A DNA stretch of 50,834 bases from assembly GCA_027578815.1 (NCBI GenBank), contig JANBTH010000033.1:1-50834 (forward strand), written 5' to 3'. This DNA is from Coemansia sp. RSA 1804. Lineage: Eukaryota; Kickxellomycota; Kickxellomycetes; Kickxellales; Kickxellaceae. The position numbers were made by a program, and so were the translations under genes. Of the stretch, positions 29,081-39,174 are shown one piece after another; position 1 is the first letter of the stretch; each line of letters opens with the position of its first letter. The notes under the pieces are model-generated. The model searched no databases. It had not been told where the DNA came from and saw nothing but the letters and a program-made list of their open reading frames with translations.

Positions 29081-30112
29081 ACGGTCCAGTGGTGGGCCTG
29101 CTGGAACAACCAACCAGCGACAGGAAAACCCGGCAACCTGATCGAAAAGATTGAGCGAGCAGCGGTGAAGGAACGCCTACTAACACAGGTGCGAGTAGCC
29201 CACCCGCAAGAGCGGATTGAGCAGGAAGACCTGGAAAATGTCCTGACAGCACTCAGCTGGTTTAGGGAAGGGGAGGGGAGGTTCCAGGCAAAGAGGTCAT
29301 ACAACAAGACATCGGAGAGAGACTCGTCAGAGAGATCACTGGGCATAAAGCCGCTCCTAGGCAATATGCCGGTGATGGTGAGGGAGACAGCATGGTACCC
29401 GCTGGCATACCCAGAACCGGAGATGAGACGATGCCCCAGAGACCACACAGGGGAAGCACCAGAGGAGACAAGAGAACATTTGCTCGCATGCACAATAGGA
29501 GACCCAGAGCCGCCCAGACCACACCCGCCAGGGAGCGTAGCAGGAGCATGGATGGACGGCTACATAGCGAAGACGACACCGATGGTTGGACTGACCCAGA
29601 GAGACCGCAAAGAGGCGACGGAGGCTCTGCGAATGGAGATGCAGCCGCACCAGAGGACAGCAAGGGACCCGACGAAGACGACGGTGCGAAAGTTCCTACA
29701 GATGTCATACAGAAGAAGATTGGAGTATATACGAGAAAGATGGGTAGCGAGAAACGAGAAACAGATAGAGAAAGAGAGATCGAGAATCAAACCAGGACGA
29801 CGACGACGACTTATAAAGGAGGAACAGCCACAGGGGAATAGCATGGACGACGGTGTCCCAAAGTGGCCGAGAACGAGGCTTAGTGAGGCGGAACTACGGA
29901 AATGCGCGCTAGCAGTACTGCGAGTGTGGACGGGACAACAGGCTTCTTAAATTTCTTGTCATGATTTAGTTCATATAGCCATGAGGTCGACGGGCATACA
30001 AACCCAAAACCCTTTAACCGGATTTCATTCTGGGGGTTTCCTTAAAACATTTACTGTGCCCACGCGGGCGAATAAACTCAGTATATCTCTCTCTTTTATA
30101 CATTTAGTTGAA
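29063..30112 (+). mobile_element. 5'-truncated LINE (non-LTR retrotransposon) with target-site duplication
   Basis: A GC-rich block in AT-rich surroundings, bounded by a perfect 19-base direct repeat, TTTTATACATTTAGTTGAA, at 29063-29081 and 30094-30112. Between the repeats lie the C-terminal part of a reverse-transcriptase polyprotein and a short 3' tail ending GTATATCTCTCTC, with no poly(A). The length inside the repeats is about 1.0 kb, so most of the element, including the reverse-transcriptase core, is missing. Truncation at the 5' end and a target duplication of this size are the marks of target-primed reverse transcription. The perfect repeat suggests a fairly recent insertion. Confidence 0.85.
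29084..29950 (+). pseudogene. LINE ORF2 C-terminal fragment
   Basis: An uninterrupted frame enters directly from the truncation point and runs to TAA at 29948-29950, about 288 codons, without a start codon of its own. It holds KIERAAVKERL, then the segment RSYNKTSERDSSERSLGIKP, and a zinc-knuckle-like RRCPRDHTGEAPEETREHLL ending in AC. This C...H...H..C arrangement is usual near the C-terminus of LINE reverse transcriptases. The tail is very rich in Arg and Lys. The open frame after truncation supports recent insertion. It cannot be autonomous, since the catalytic domains are absent. Confidence 0.75.
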
Positions 30113-31051
30113 TTCCATTGCATTACTTTTTGCACTTTTGTTTAAATTATTAGCTGTTCTACTTGATTTTACTCCTTTTTTTGTAAAGAAACAGTTTCAC
30201 AAGAAGAATAGAGCCAAATTATTTTATTCATTAGAAGATAATAGAAAGCTTGTGAAAAACTAAACTAAAGAGAAACGTAGAGCATAATACTTCTCTTGTT
30301 TACTGAATAGTAATAACAAAGATAAACTAAGAAAAAGAAAGAATGGTAATAACTTGCGATTTCTCCCATTAAGAGAGTATTTGACTGCCCTGTAACTAGG
30401 CCTCCTGTAATCAGGGCTAAATACACTTACAATTTAATCTCCACTCAAATCACGTGACAAACGCAGATGTTATCTCAAGCTGTAAACACAGCTAACAATA
30501 TGTGATGCAAATACAAGGGTGACAAAGCTAGAAAATGTTGACAACAGATTACTCTAGCTTGAAAGCTCATTTTATAGACACCATTCTTGTGTTGGTACAA
30601 AGTTAAGCTTGCTTCTTAATAGTGATCAACATCAGTGTACAGGTTTCTTCTTTATTGAGGGATAACTAAATAAACAGAGCTTTAAGCATTGTTGTCTATT
30701 TCTATTTTAAGAGAAATATAAAAGTGTTGCTCTCTTTGCCTGTATTTTTTAAATAACCATAGCATCTTTCTATCTACTTTAAGTAGCATACAAAAATATT
30801 ATCTTTAAACTCTTTGCTAGTTGTGAAAGTGCCTGGCAGCTAACCCTTAACAAGGAGCCGTTCAAATATGCCACAACTATGCTTACTTTGAAAAGTTTCT
30901 TTTTTCAATTCCTATTTTAACATTTTTGACAAACCTCATCTTTTTGCAACCTTATACAAGAGATTACATATTCTCTGCTGTGTCTTCAATTTTTATTATA
31001 TTTATTCACTAGTTAAACTTTTTAGTGTTGTTTTTCTGCTTTTATAGCGTT
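30113..31051. other. AT-rich spacer with one hairpin
   Basis: About 940 bases without a supported gene. GCCCTG at 30387-30392 and CAGGGC at 30412-30417 can pair, and the interval contains two near copies of CCTGTAAYYAGG (30389-30400 and 30404-30415). Nothing else is recognised. Confidence 0.35.
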
Positions 31052-31376
31052 TTACAGCTTTGGCTCTCTGTTTATTGGTTTATATGTGTAGCTTGCATCT
31101 GTATTATTTAACATGGAGGTTGCCTTAGCTATGCTCCATCCATTTGCTTTTACAAGCTCTCCAGCCATTCTACTATCAAATTGTCTTAGGGATTTGAAAG
31201 GGCTAGTAGAGCTAACGGGCCTTTCAATGGTTGCAGTTTTATTTGTCTTTGAATTCCTAAATGTTGTAGTTACTATTGTCTTGTTTGGCTTTGAAATTTT
31301 TAATGTTAAATAGTTGACTAATTCCTTGATAAATTCTTTTAGACAAGATTGTACTTGTGGTATAAGCTTATTGCAT
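31052..31376 (-). CDS. Small protein of unknown family, copy 2 (paralogue of 27946-28260), start missing
   Basis: The same unknown family as the sequence at 27946, in the same orientation and about 3.1 kb away. The frame is open from a stop near 31396 down to TAA at 31052, yet contains no ATG before the middle of the conserved region: at the place where copy 1 has ATG this copy has ATT (ATTTCAAAGCC against ATGTCAGAG). Residues from KLIPQVQSCLKEF onward match copy 1. Either an upstream exon supplies the start, with an acceptor such as TTGTTTGCCAG (about 31384-31394, minus strand) or AATAAG before CTTATACC, or the gene is broken. The frame has stayed open through about 110 codons despite many substitutions, which argues for past or present selection. 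Confidence 0.45.
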
Positions 31377-31393
31377 AAATCTCTGGCAAACAA

Positions 31394-32107
31394 ATTTCAA
31401 TGGCAGACAAAAAAATTCAAGCAAATTGGATATGCAAAAGTTTATATAGTGGACAGCTGCCAAAAAATCATGCACATAACTGTGTGTATTCATTTGTTTT
31501 ATAAGAGTATTATCTGTATATCCTGATATAAGCATATAAATAGAACTAATATGGCATTATAGATAATAAATTAAAAAGCAATAAACTGTCTGTATTAACG
31601 TAGAAGGCGGACATTTTTCATTTTATAAATAAAATTCAATTCAATTTATAAAAGTATTTGCTGCTGAGATTGTGAATGGGAATGATCTGATAATTGGCGT
31701 CAAATGTTGATTAGCTTTAACATTGATATCAGGGCATCACATGTACTGTTTGCAGCTTTCAACATGTTTAATTACATCAATTATCTTATTTTCTGTGTGA
31801 TTATACGATAAGTATATTGTTTGATTAAATCGTGTTTCCTACATTTGGTTTTCTGCAATGTATAATCAACGCCAACTGATCCTGTCAATGCACTGTTGTT
31901 GCCCATGCGCAAACAACGTCTCAGTGCAAAATCATTGTCCCCGACGCAAACATTTTCGCAAAACAAAGCAGAGGGGAAAGTTGGCAACAAAGTGACGTTT
32001 TCCTACCCCCCTTTGTCTTTCTTTCTGCGTCTTTATTGTTTTTATTATTATATAAGGATTCAAATCCAACCACTTTATTACATAGTCATAGAAAAAGAAG
32101 GCGGAAA
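31394..32107. other. Intergenic region before UBA2
   Basis: About 710 AT-rich bases with no supported gene. The UBA2 frame is open upstream to 32036 only through a non-ATG codon. A TATTATTATATAAGG stretch lies at about 32043-32057, some 50-65 bases before the UBA2 ATG, and may be a TATA element. Confidence 0.4.
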
Positions 32108-34081
32108 ATGCGCGATTCAAAACAAGTGGCAAGGCTTTTCGGCGAAAAGACAGCTGAAGCGCTCAGAAATTCAAATGTGTTGGTGGTTGGAGCTGGCGGA
32201 ATAGGATGCGAACTACTAAAGAACCTGAGCATGTCTGGGTTTGGGCACATCAAGGCGGTTGATCTGGATACCATCGACCTATCGAACCTCAACAGACAGT
32301 TCCTGTTCCAGCGCGCACATATAAAGAAACCCAAGGCCCAGGTAGCCACGCAGGCGATACGGAGATTCAACCACGGACTGGATGCGTCCTTCGAGCAGGC
32401 CAACATAAAGCAGCCGGAGTTTGATGTCGACTGGTTCTCGCAGTTTGATCTGGTTTTTAACGCGCTGGATAACCTGGACGCGCGTAGACATGTGAACTCG
32501 ATGTGTTTGGCTGCGCATGTGCCGCTTGTGGAGTCGGGGACTGCTGGGTATCTGGGCCAGGTTACCGTGATCAGCGGTGGAAAGACCGAGTGCTTTGAGT
32601 GCCAGCCCAAGCCGGCCGAAAGGAAAACCTACCCGGTTTGCACCATCCGCTCTACGCCCACCGCCCCAATCCACTGCATTGTGTGGGCAAAAGACTATCT
32701 GTTTGCGCAGCTCTTTGGCGAGAAGGTGCCGGATGAGCTTGACGCTGCTGCGAATGGCGAGGAGGGAGAGGATATGGAGGAGCTCCGGCTGCTAAGAGAG
32801 GAGTCTCGGGCGCTAGCAAAACTAACAGATGCGATGGGCAGTTCCGAGTTTGCAGGGCTGATTTTCACCAAGGTATTCGATAACGACATTGCCAGGCTGC
32901 TGTCAATGAAAGATATGTGGAGGCACCGCCAACCCCCGCGTGTACTGAGCTTTGACCAGCTCGAAATCACAAATGACGCTGCATTTGGCCCATCCTCAAT
33001 CGACGATCATGCGCCGATGACTCTTGAGCAGGCATTTGCGCTGTTTAAGCACTCGGTCGATATGCTAGCCCAAAGGCTTGTGGGCGCAAGGGCTAAAGAC
33101 GCTGCTGCCTTTCTAACGTTTGACAAGGACGATGAGGATACGCTGCGCTTTGTGGCGGCAGCCGCAAACCTCCGCTCATATGCCTTTGGAATCGATCCAA
33201 AATCCATTTTCACCATCAAGGCAATGGCAGGCAATATCATTCCAGCAATTTCAACAACCAACGCTATTGTCGCTGGGATGATGGTTGTCCAAGGTACGCT
33301 TGTGCTAAGCGGACGACTGGCCGAATGTCACACTGCATATCTGTCCTACAGCAGCAAGCGGCCAAGAAGTATTGTCAAGGACACACTGGCGCTTCCAAGC
33401 ACACGATGCGCTGTTTGCCGTCGCCGATACTTGACGCTCAGAGTCGCAGACTGCACAAAAACCACGCTGGGCGATGTCGTTTCCTACATCAACTCACTTG
33501 ACGGAACTGAGTCTGACCTTAATCTTGGTGAGGAGATGTCGATTGTCGAGGGAAGCCGTATTCTGTATGATTATGATTATGATGACAACCTGTCTATGTC
33601 TCTCGAGAAGCTTGGTCTAGTTCCAGGCAGGATGGTTACTCTGTCCCGAGATGACGAGACCGAATGCGAGGTAGTACCAGTGATTCTAAGCATTGCCAAA
33701 GCCCGCATAGAACCAAAGGACCCTGGGAATCCAGTGGCGTCCCTTTCCATCGAGGGGTTTGAGCAGATTCCCGAGTTTGCTCCGGTTCCTGCTTCTGATA
33801 ACAAAGAAGACGGTGCCGACAATCGGGGCAAGAGTAACGAGAGTGGCGACAACGATGTGGAGAAAGACGCCACTGCAGAGACAATCGAGGGGGCTGTGCT
33901 ATCTGTTGCTGATGACGGAGCATTTATTATTGACGACGATAGCGTCGATGGTATACAGAGCATATCCGACGAGCTTTCGAAACGCAAGATTGATGCAGTT
34001 AGCAGCACCAGTCTGCCTGACGCCAAGCGTCGAGCCACAGATGATAGCGAGACCGACAAGACTGTAGAAATCATTGATTAG
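32108..34081 (+). CDS. UBA2: SUMO-activating enzyme catalytic subunit Uba2/SAE2
   Basis: A 657-residue E1 subunit that, with Aos1, adenylates SUMO and passes it to Ubc9, mainly in the nucleus. The adenylation fold shows VLVVGAGGIGCELLKNL (about 24-40) and VDLDTIDLSNLNRQFLF (about 51-67). The catalytic cysteine is Cys178 in YPVCTIRSTP, at the same place as in yeast and human. Zinc-binding pairs are CFEC (162-165) and CAVCRRRYL further on. A ubiquitin-like fold domain follows (LGDVVSYINSLDG...). The C-terminal tail is acidic with a basic patch, AKRR, near the end, a likely nuclear signal, and closes TVEIID, which may be a SUMO-interacting motif. The length is close to the yeast protein (636). 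The first ATG at 32108 is used. No introns are seen. Confidence 0.95.
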   Translation: MRDSKQVARLFGEKTAEALRNSNVLVVGAGGIGCELLKNLSMSGFGHIKAVDLDTIDLSNLNRQFLFQRAHIKKPKAQVATQAIRRFNHGLDASFEQANIKQPEFDVDWFSQFDLVFNALDNLDARRHVNSMCLAAHVPLVESGTAGYLGQVTVISGGKTECFECQPKPAERKTYPVCTIRSTPTAPIHCIVWAKDYLFAQLFGEKVPDELDAAANGEEGEDMEELRLLREESRALAKLTDAMGSSEFAGLIFTKVFDNDIARLLSMKDMWRHRQPPRVLSFDQLEITNDAAFGPSSIDDHAPMTLEQAFALFKHSVDMLAQRLVGARAKDAAAFLTFDKDDEDTLRFVAAAANLRSYAFGIDPKSIFTIKAMAGNIIPAISTTNAIVAGMMVVQGTLVLSGRLAECHTAYLSYSSKRPRSIVKDTLALPSTRCAVCRRRYLTLRVADCTKTTLGDVVSYINSLDGTESDLNLGEEMSIVEGSRILYDYDYDDNLSMSLEKLGLVPGRMVTLSRDDETECEVVPVILSIAKARIEPKDPGNPVASLSIEGFEQIPEFAPVPASDNKEDGADNRGKSNESGDNDVEKDATAETIEGAVLSVADDGAFIIDDDSVDGIQSISDELSKRKIDAVSSTSLPDAKRRATDDSETDKTVEIID

Positions 34082-36858
34082 CATACACATTGCTATCGTG
34101 TTTTCCTTTCTTTCTCAAAATGGAAATCTCCGTTTCAATATACAAAATAGAAGCGCCCCCTTTTCTATTATTTTCGCTAAATGCAAATATACAGCAAATG
34201 TGTGAAACATACAGAGAATAGTGCGAGAATAAAAAGAAACATGGCAACAACATAAGCCACTGCCAAATATTGTCTATTGCTCTCGATTGGCATGTCAAAC
34301 TAGATGATTATGTTTTAGAAGCCAAAAAACACATTTCAAGATAGCAATTGAGGACATGCTACATTTGATCGGACTAGAAAATGCTTGGGGTTTCCAGAAC
34401 ATGCGGGGGAGCACATTTAGAACACGCCAGAAAGCAAAAATAGCCAGCTCAATTGTCTTGCACTTGTTGCGCGTTGATGAGAGACAGATGAGAAGAAAGA
34501 GACTGGCATTCCGGATATTCTGCCTGACGTCAGTTTGGTTATTTTGCTACTGCATGTACCGGGTCCCTGATGCAGTAGCGGCAACAGCAGCAACAAATGA
34601 CAGCATGCCCAGTTACTGCAAATGGCTTTTATATTGGATACACGCGCAAACTCCTTAATATACTATGGCTGGGCATATTCCGTACTCTGCAATTGCACAC
34701 GCCTCCTTTTAAGGATCTGTTGCTTTATTTTTCTGGATATAAATAACAAGCCAATTCTGCACAGAACTAGACATGCAAAGAATCCCGAGGAATTAGCGAG
34801 TATATATGTTGCCAAACTATAGGGAAAAAGTGTATTGATGCAGGATAAAGAAAAGAAAAACGCATTTGCGGTAGAATGAGGCTGCATAGAAGTCAGTTTA
34901 AAAATCTGGACACTAGAAATGCAGCATTTATTATTGTGTGGCGTGTACTAGTGTAGTTGCAATAGAAATGAAAAGCATTTTATTATGCTTCTTACAATGG
35001 ACGGAGAGGGATTTATTTTTTATTTCGCAAGGAATAAACAATCGCTTTTCTCTTTTTTTACCTCCCCTTTCTTTTCCGTCTTTGGCTGAGCTGAACGAGA
35101 AGAAGGGCAAGAGAAAGGAATGCTAGAACAATATTTGTTTACTCTTTGCCAAGCGCTTGCTTCCTAGCCCGCATGCGTATCGAAAGTGTACATGGCGCTT
35201 GTATTTTTTTTCGTCTTGCTGTGTGAATGGTACGGTTTTATTTTTGTCAACACAAAGATGTTTTTATATGGTCGCATACATTGTCATCCAAAGACGCAAA
35301 AGAAAGTCTTGTTTGGGTACTAATGGCGGCTTTTGTTTTCTTTCTCTTCTCTTTTTTTAAGAGTGTGCAATGTTGATGGTGGGTCATGTCAGCGTTTAGA
35401 CCACACGCGAACTGTAGCATTCTCGAATATAATAAAAAAGAACAAAGGAAAGCCCCCGTTGGTTGGAAGCCTCTCCAGCTCGACTATGCTTTTTACTGCC
35501 TTTTCTCTTGCACATTACGCCAGCAGCAAACTTTTTTTTATATTTTACAAATTTCCTTTTCATCCTCATTCCAAAAAGTGTAGATTGTATGCTGGAGAGG
35601 GGAGGAGAGAAAAGAAAAAACAAGCGTCTGAACAGGTTGCAAGAAACTAGGTTTTTTCTTATAGATTTCATATCCAGTGCTTCTGAAGCTGCTGTGTCGT
35701 TGCGTTAGCTATTGTAACCGATACTGGTGTTGCTGTTGTGTTTAGTTTTTTGTTTTGTCTTTGACATTTTTCTTACAAAAACTTTTTTCACTTTATTTTC
35801 TTTTCTTTTCTTTTCTCAGCTATTCCGCCTGCTCTCTCTATTCATTGCTTTTTACCTTGAACTTTTTATATTGCCGTACTCACAACCACCACCACTGTAA
35901 TACTCTATTCAACCAAAGTCATCAAGTAGCCACCCACTCCACATTGCTACCCATTTCTTTTCTTTCTCTCTCTCTTTTTGTACTTTATAGTGTGCAACAT
36001 AAAACCTTTACGTCTCATAGACTGGCACTGGTGGTTTTCTAGTCATCCTCTTTATTTGCGCAGGCCAGAGGCAAACTATTGAGGCTAATAATCGCCGTAT
36101 ATCGGATAGCTTTAGTAGTATATGCTAGGCTTACATGATCGTGCAGATTATTGGCACTTTCTATAACGCCTTCTCCTCCCCCTCTTTTTTCCCCTCGCTT
36201 CCTTTTTTTACATTTACTTACATTCATATTCATATTCATATTCATATTAGACAGCTGCAACTCCTTCCAGTTGACTGGGCAATAGTGTGTGGCAATTTAA
36301 CAAAATCAAAAAAGGATAGGATTCAAAAACTAGAATAGGCACCTTTTTGTATCCTCCTTCCTCATCTCTTCATTCCGTTCTTGCTTAGGATTTGTATTGA
36401 TATCGAGTCAACTCCTCCCTTCCCTCTCCCGTCCGCCTCTAAAATAGTTACTTTTTTCCTTGCACTATTTACGCGTGGCTCCCTTTTTTGTTGTTGTTAC
36501 CTCGCAGTCGATTGATGTACAGCACAATCGAGAAGTGGAAGGACTATTATATTTGAGTAGAAAAGGTGGGCTGTTTTATTCTTCATTTCTGCTCTCCGGT
36601 CCAACATTACCAAGTGCCGGATCTTTCATTTTTCTTCAACTTTATTTTATTTGACAAATTGGTTCAGTCTTTTTTAGCGACTAGTCAACCTACCCAGACA
36701 TCTCATCGTTTGCTGTAAAGAAAAAAGGACAGGGGAAAAGCTGAGACAGGAGGCAGAAGCAGCATCGTTTCTTGACATTTCGCTTCATATTCGTTATTTT
36801 AATATTCGAGCAAGAGTTACAAAAGGCAAATAGATAGACGGACAAGCAGGCGTTGTCG
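34082..36858. other. Long intergenic region upstream of the ABCG gene
   Basis: About 2.8 kb, the longest gap without a mobile element. A 100-codon ATG frame at 34356-34658 with one hydrophobic stretch has no family features, and I do not call it. From about 35.0 kb onward the sequence is rich in long pyrimidine tracts (for example 35790-35815 and 36420-36440), which suggests a long 5' leader or promoter of the ABCG gene. A CATATT hexamer run lies at 36221-36250. A non-coding RNA or a 5'-leader intron could be present but is not visible from sequence alone. Confidence 0.4.
36221..36250. repeat. CATATT microsatellite
   Basis: Hexamer units ATTCAT/CATATT repeated about five times in the region upstream of the ABCG gene. 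Confidence 0.8.
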
Positions 36859-38994
36859 ATGAATACCAGTCCTGTTCACATGCAGGGTGGATACCACCAT
36901 CCACAGTTTCAGCATCAGCAGCAGTCGCAGCAGTCGCAGTCTCAGACGCTGCAGCTGCGAAACAACTCGGTCAGCATGGGAAGCACAGCATCGGGGTCGT
37001 CGTCAGCATCATCGCGGAGCCAGGCGTATGGAAGCACGCGCGAGTACATGGAGCAGCCAATAAGCCCTCTGGACGGCAGGTACCGGGAGGTGAGGGCGGC
37101 AGACGATGCGCCAAAGGGGCCGGCAATGTCGTCGATGCCGCTGTTGTCGTGGGAGAGCATCACGTACAGCGTCAAGGTCAAGGACAAGAAGCAAACGAAG
37201 ATGCGCACGCTGTTGCATGGGCTTTCAGGCACGATATATCCGGGCGAGGTGGTTGGGCTGCTCGGTCCGTCTGGGGCGGGCAAGACCACGCTGCTTAACA
37301 TCCTGTCTGGGCGCATTGAGGGCGGAGTGCTCAACGGCAAGGTTCTCTTCCGCGGCAAAAAGCGCGTGCCAGGCACGTTCAAGCGGCGGATAGCGTATGT
37401 GGAGCAGGAGGACGTGATGTACCCGGTGCTGACGGTGGAGGAGACAATTATGTTTGCAGCAAAGCTGCGGCTGGCTGAGAAGAGATACACGCCGCTGCAG
37501 AGGGTGGAGCGGGTGGCCAACGTCATGCAGCAGCTGCGGTTGAGCCATATCAAAAGCTCGCGTATCGGCGACACGTTGCAGCGCGGCATCTCGGGCGGGG
37601 AGCGCAAGCGCGTCAGCATTGGCGTCGGGCTGGTGACCGATCCGGATATGATAGTTCTGGATGAGCCGACGTCCGGGCTGGATAGCAACTCGGCGGAGAT
37701 GGTCGTGGAGCTGGTTCGCGATGTCACTCGGTCGCGTGGCATTGCGTCGGTGATGACGGTCCACCAACCCAACGCCAACATGCTCAAATGCTTTGACCGC
37801 ATCCTGCTGCTGAGCCAGGGCCGACTGGTGTACTTTGGGTCGGCCGACGAGGCGATTGGATACTTTGAATCAAGGGGCTTTCCGTGCCCGATGCGCCAGA
37901 ACCCAGCCGACTTCTTCATCGACGTCATGTCGCTGAACAACAGGTCGCCGCACGACCTGGAGGCCAGTCGCCAGAGAATCGAGTATCTGGCGCAGTCGTT
38001 CGGCAGCGCCGGCCAGCTGCCGCGCAAGCGCTCGCTCTCGTACGGCGGGCTGTACGAGAAGCGCGCAGCGCAGCCGCACCACGGCAGTACGCTGACCATG
38101 TTCCAGGGCGCAACGGAAGACGATGACCTGGATGCTGCGCCGATGCGGACAAACTGGCTGTTTGAGCTGGCAACGCTGGCGCACAGGGATCTGGTCACCA
38201 CGGTACGCAACGTCACATTTCTGAGCGCAGTGGTCCTCAACGTGGTGTCGGTGCTGCTGCTGATTGGGCTGATCTTCTACAAGATCGGGAATGAGGTAGA
38301 GTCGATCCAGAACCGCGTGGGGCTGTTCTTCTCGCTGACGCTGAACTCGACGTTTGGCGTGATGGGCCATTATCTGTACATGTACTTCAAGGCCAAGAAC
38401 ATCATGCTGAGCGAGCGCGGATCCGGGTCGTACCGGATGTCGACGTTTTACGTGTCCAAGATCCTGATCTACCTGCCGATGGCGGTGCTGTCGAGCTGGG
38501 TGTACTTTGTGGGCATCTACTTCATGGCGGGGCTGCAGACGGCGGCGGCAAAGTTCCTGACATCGCTGGCCATCTTCTCGGTGCTCCTGGTGGTGACTCT
38601 GGGCGTTGTTCTGTTTATCGGGTCGTTTGTGTCTACCTACGATCTGGCGTCGGTGGTCGGTGGCCTGATCATCACAACGTGGGTGATCTTTGGCGGCCAC
38701 ATCGCCAATGCCGGCGACCTGCTGCCGGTGATCAAGTGGATGCAGTACATCTCGCCCGCCTTCTACGCCTACGAGGGCATGGTGCGCGTCGAGTTCGACG
38801 GGCTCGAGCTGCACTGCAAGGCCAACAATGGTCTGTGTCTGGCCAGGGGCGAGGATGTCATTTCGCTCTACAGGCTCGACGAGTTCACCGTTGGCCAGTG
38901 CGCGCTGATCGTCGTGGGCATGGCTGTGGGTTACAACATCCTGGGCTACATCTCGCTGAGATGGAAGGCGAAGCCAAAGTACCTGTGGATCTAG
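36859..38994 (+). CDS. ABCG (WHITE-type) half ABC transporter
   Basis: A 711-residue half transporter with the nucleotide-binding domain first, so it should dimerise. A Gln/Ser-rich leader occupies the first 85 or so residues. NBD motifs: Walker A GPSGAGKTT at about 136-144, Q-loop AYVEQEDVMYP, signature ISGGERKR at about 244-251, Walker B MIVLDEPTSGLD at about 264-275 and switch His in TVHQPN. All look intact. An acidic linker is followed by an ABC2-type membrane domain of about six helices, beginning WLFELATLAHRD. The loop before the last helix contains CKANNGLC, a Cys pair of the type that forms disulphides in ABCG extracellular loops. Typical substrates are sterols, lipids or xenobiotics; none can be assigned. 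The start is the first ATG, two codons inside the open frame. It converges with the GFA gene. Confidence 0.93.
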   Translation: MNTSPVHMQGGYHHPQFQHQQQSQQSQSQTLQLRNNSVSMGSTASGSSSASSRSQAYGSTREYMEQPISPLDGRYREVRAADDAPKGPAMSSMPLLSWESITYSVKVKDKKQTKMRTLLHGLSGTIYPGEVVGLLGPSGAGKTTLLNILSGRIEGGVLNGKVLFRGKKRVPGTFKRRIAYVEQEDVMYPVLTVEETIMFAAKLRLAEKRYTPLQRVERVANVMQQLRLSHIKSSRIGDTLQRGISGGERKRVSIGVGLVTDPDMIVLDEPTSGLDSNSAEMVVELVRDVTRSRGIASVMTVHQPNANMLKCFDRILLLSQGRLVYFGSADEAIGYFESRGFPCPMRQNPADFFIDVMSLNNRSPHDLEASRQRIEYLAQSFGSAGQLPRKRSLSYGGLYEKRAAQPHHGSTLTMFQGATEDDDLDAAPMRTNWLFELATLAHRDLVTTVRNVTFLSAVVLNVVSVLLLIGLIFYKIGNEVESIQNRVGLFFSLTLNSTFGVMGHYLYMYFKAKNIMLSERGSGSYRMSTFYVSKILIYLPMAVLSSWVYFVGIYFMAGLQTAAAKFLTSLAIFSVLLVVTLGVVLFIGSFVSTYDLASVVGGLIITTWVIFGGHIANAGDLLPVIKWMQYISPAFYAYEGMVRVEFDGLELHCKANNGLCLARGEDVISLYRLDEFTVGQCALIVVGMAVGYNILGYISLRWKAKPKYLWI

Positions 38995-39174
38995 CAGACG
39001 GGGGCGCCCGCCTCTGCTCTCCTTGCTCCCAATTAACACCTCATGTTTTTATCCTTATTCTCCCTCCTTCTTTCCTTCTCTCTTTCACTAGTAGACTTAT
39101 TGTAAACACTAGAATCATCACCCCCTCCAAAATACAAAAAAACACACAATCTATTGCTTTTAGCTGCCTTATTT

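Noticed and set aside
34356..34658. 100-codon ATG frame with one hydrophobic segment
   Set aside because: No family resemblance, ordinary AT-rich context and no supporting neighbour. It could be revisited with RNA data.
37870..39039. 389-codon frame antisense to the ABCG gene
   Set aside because: Reverse shadow of a GC-rich coding region, rich in Gln/His/Arg with no recognisable fold.
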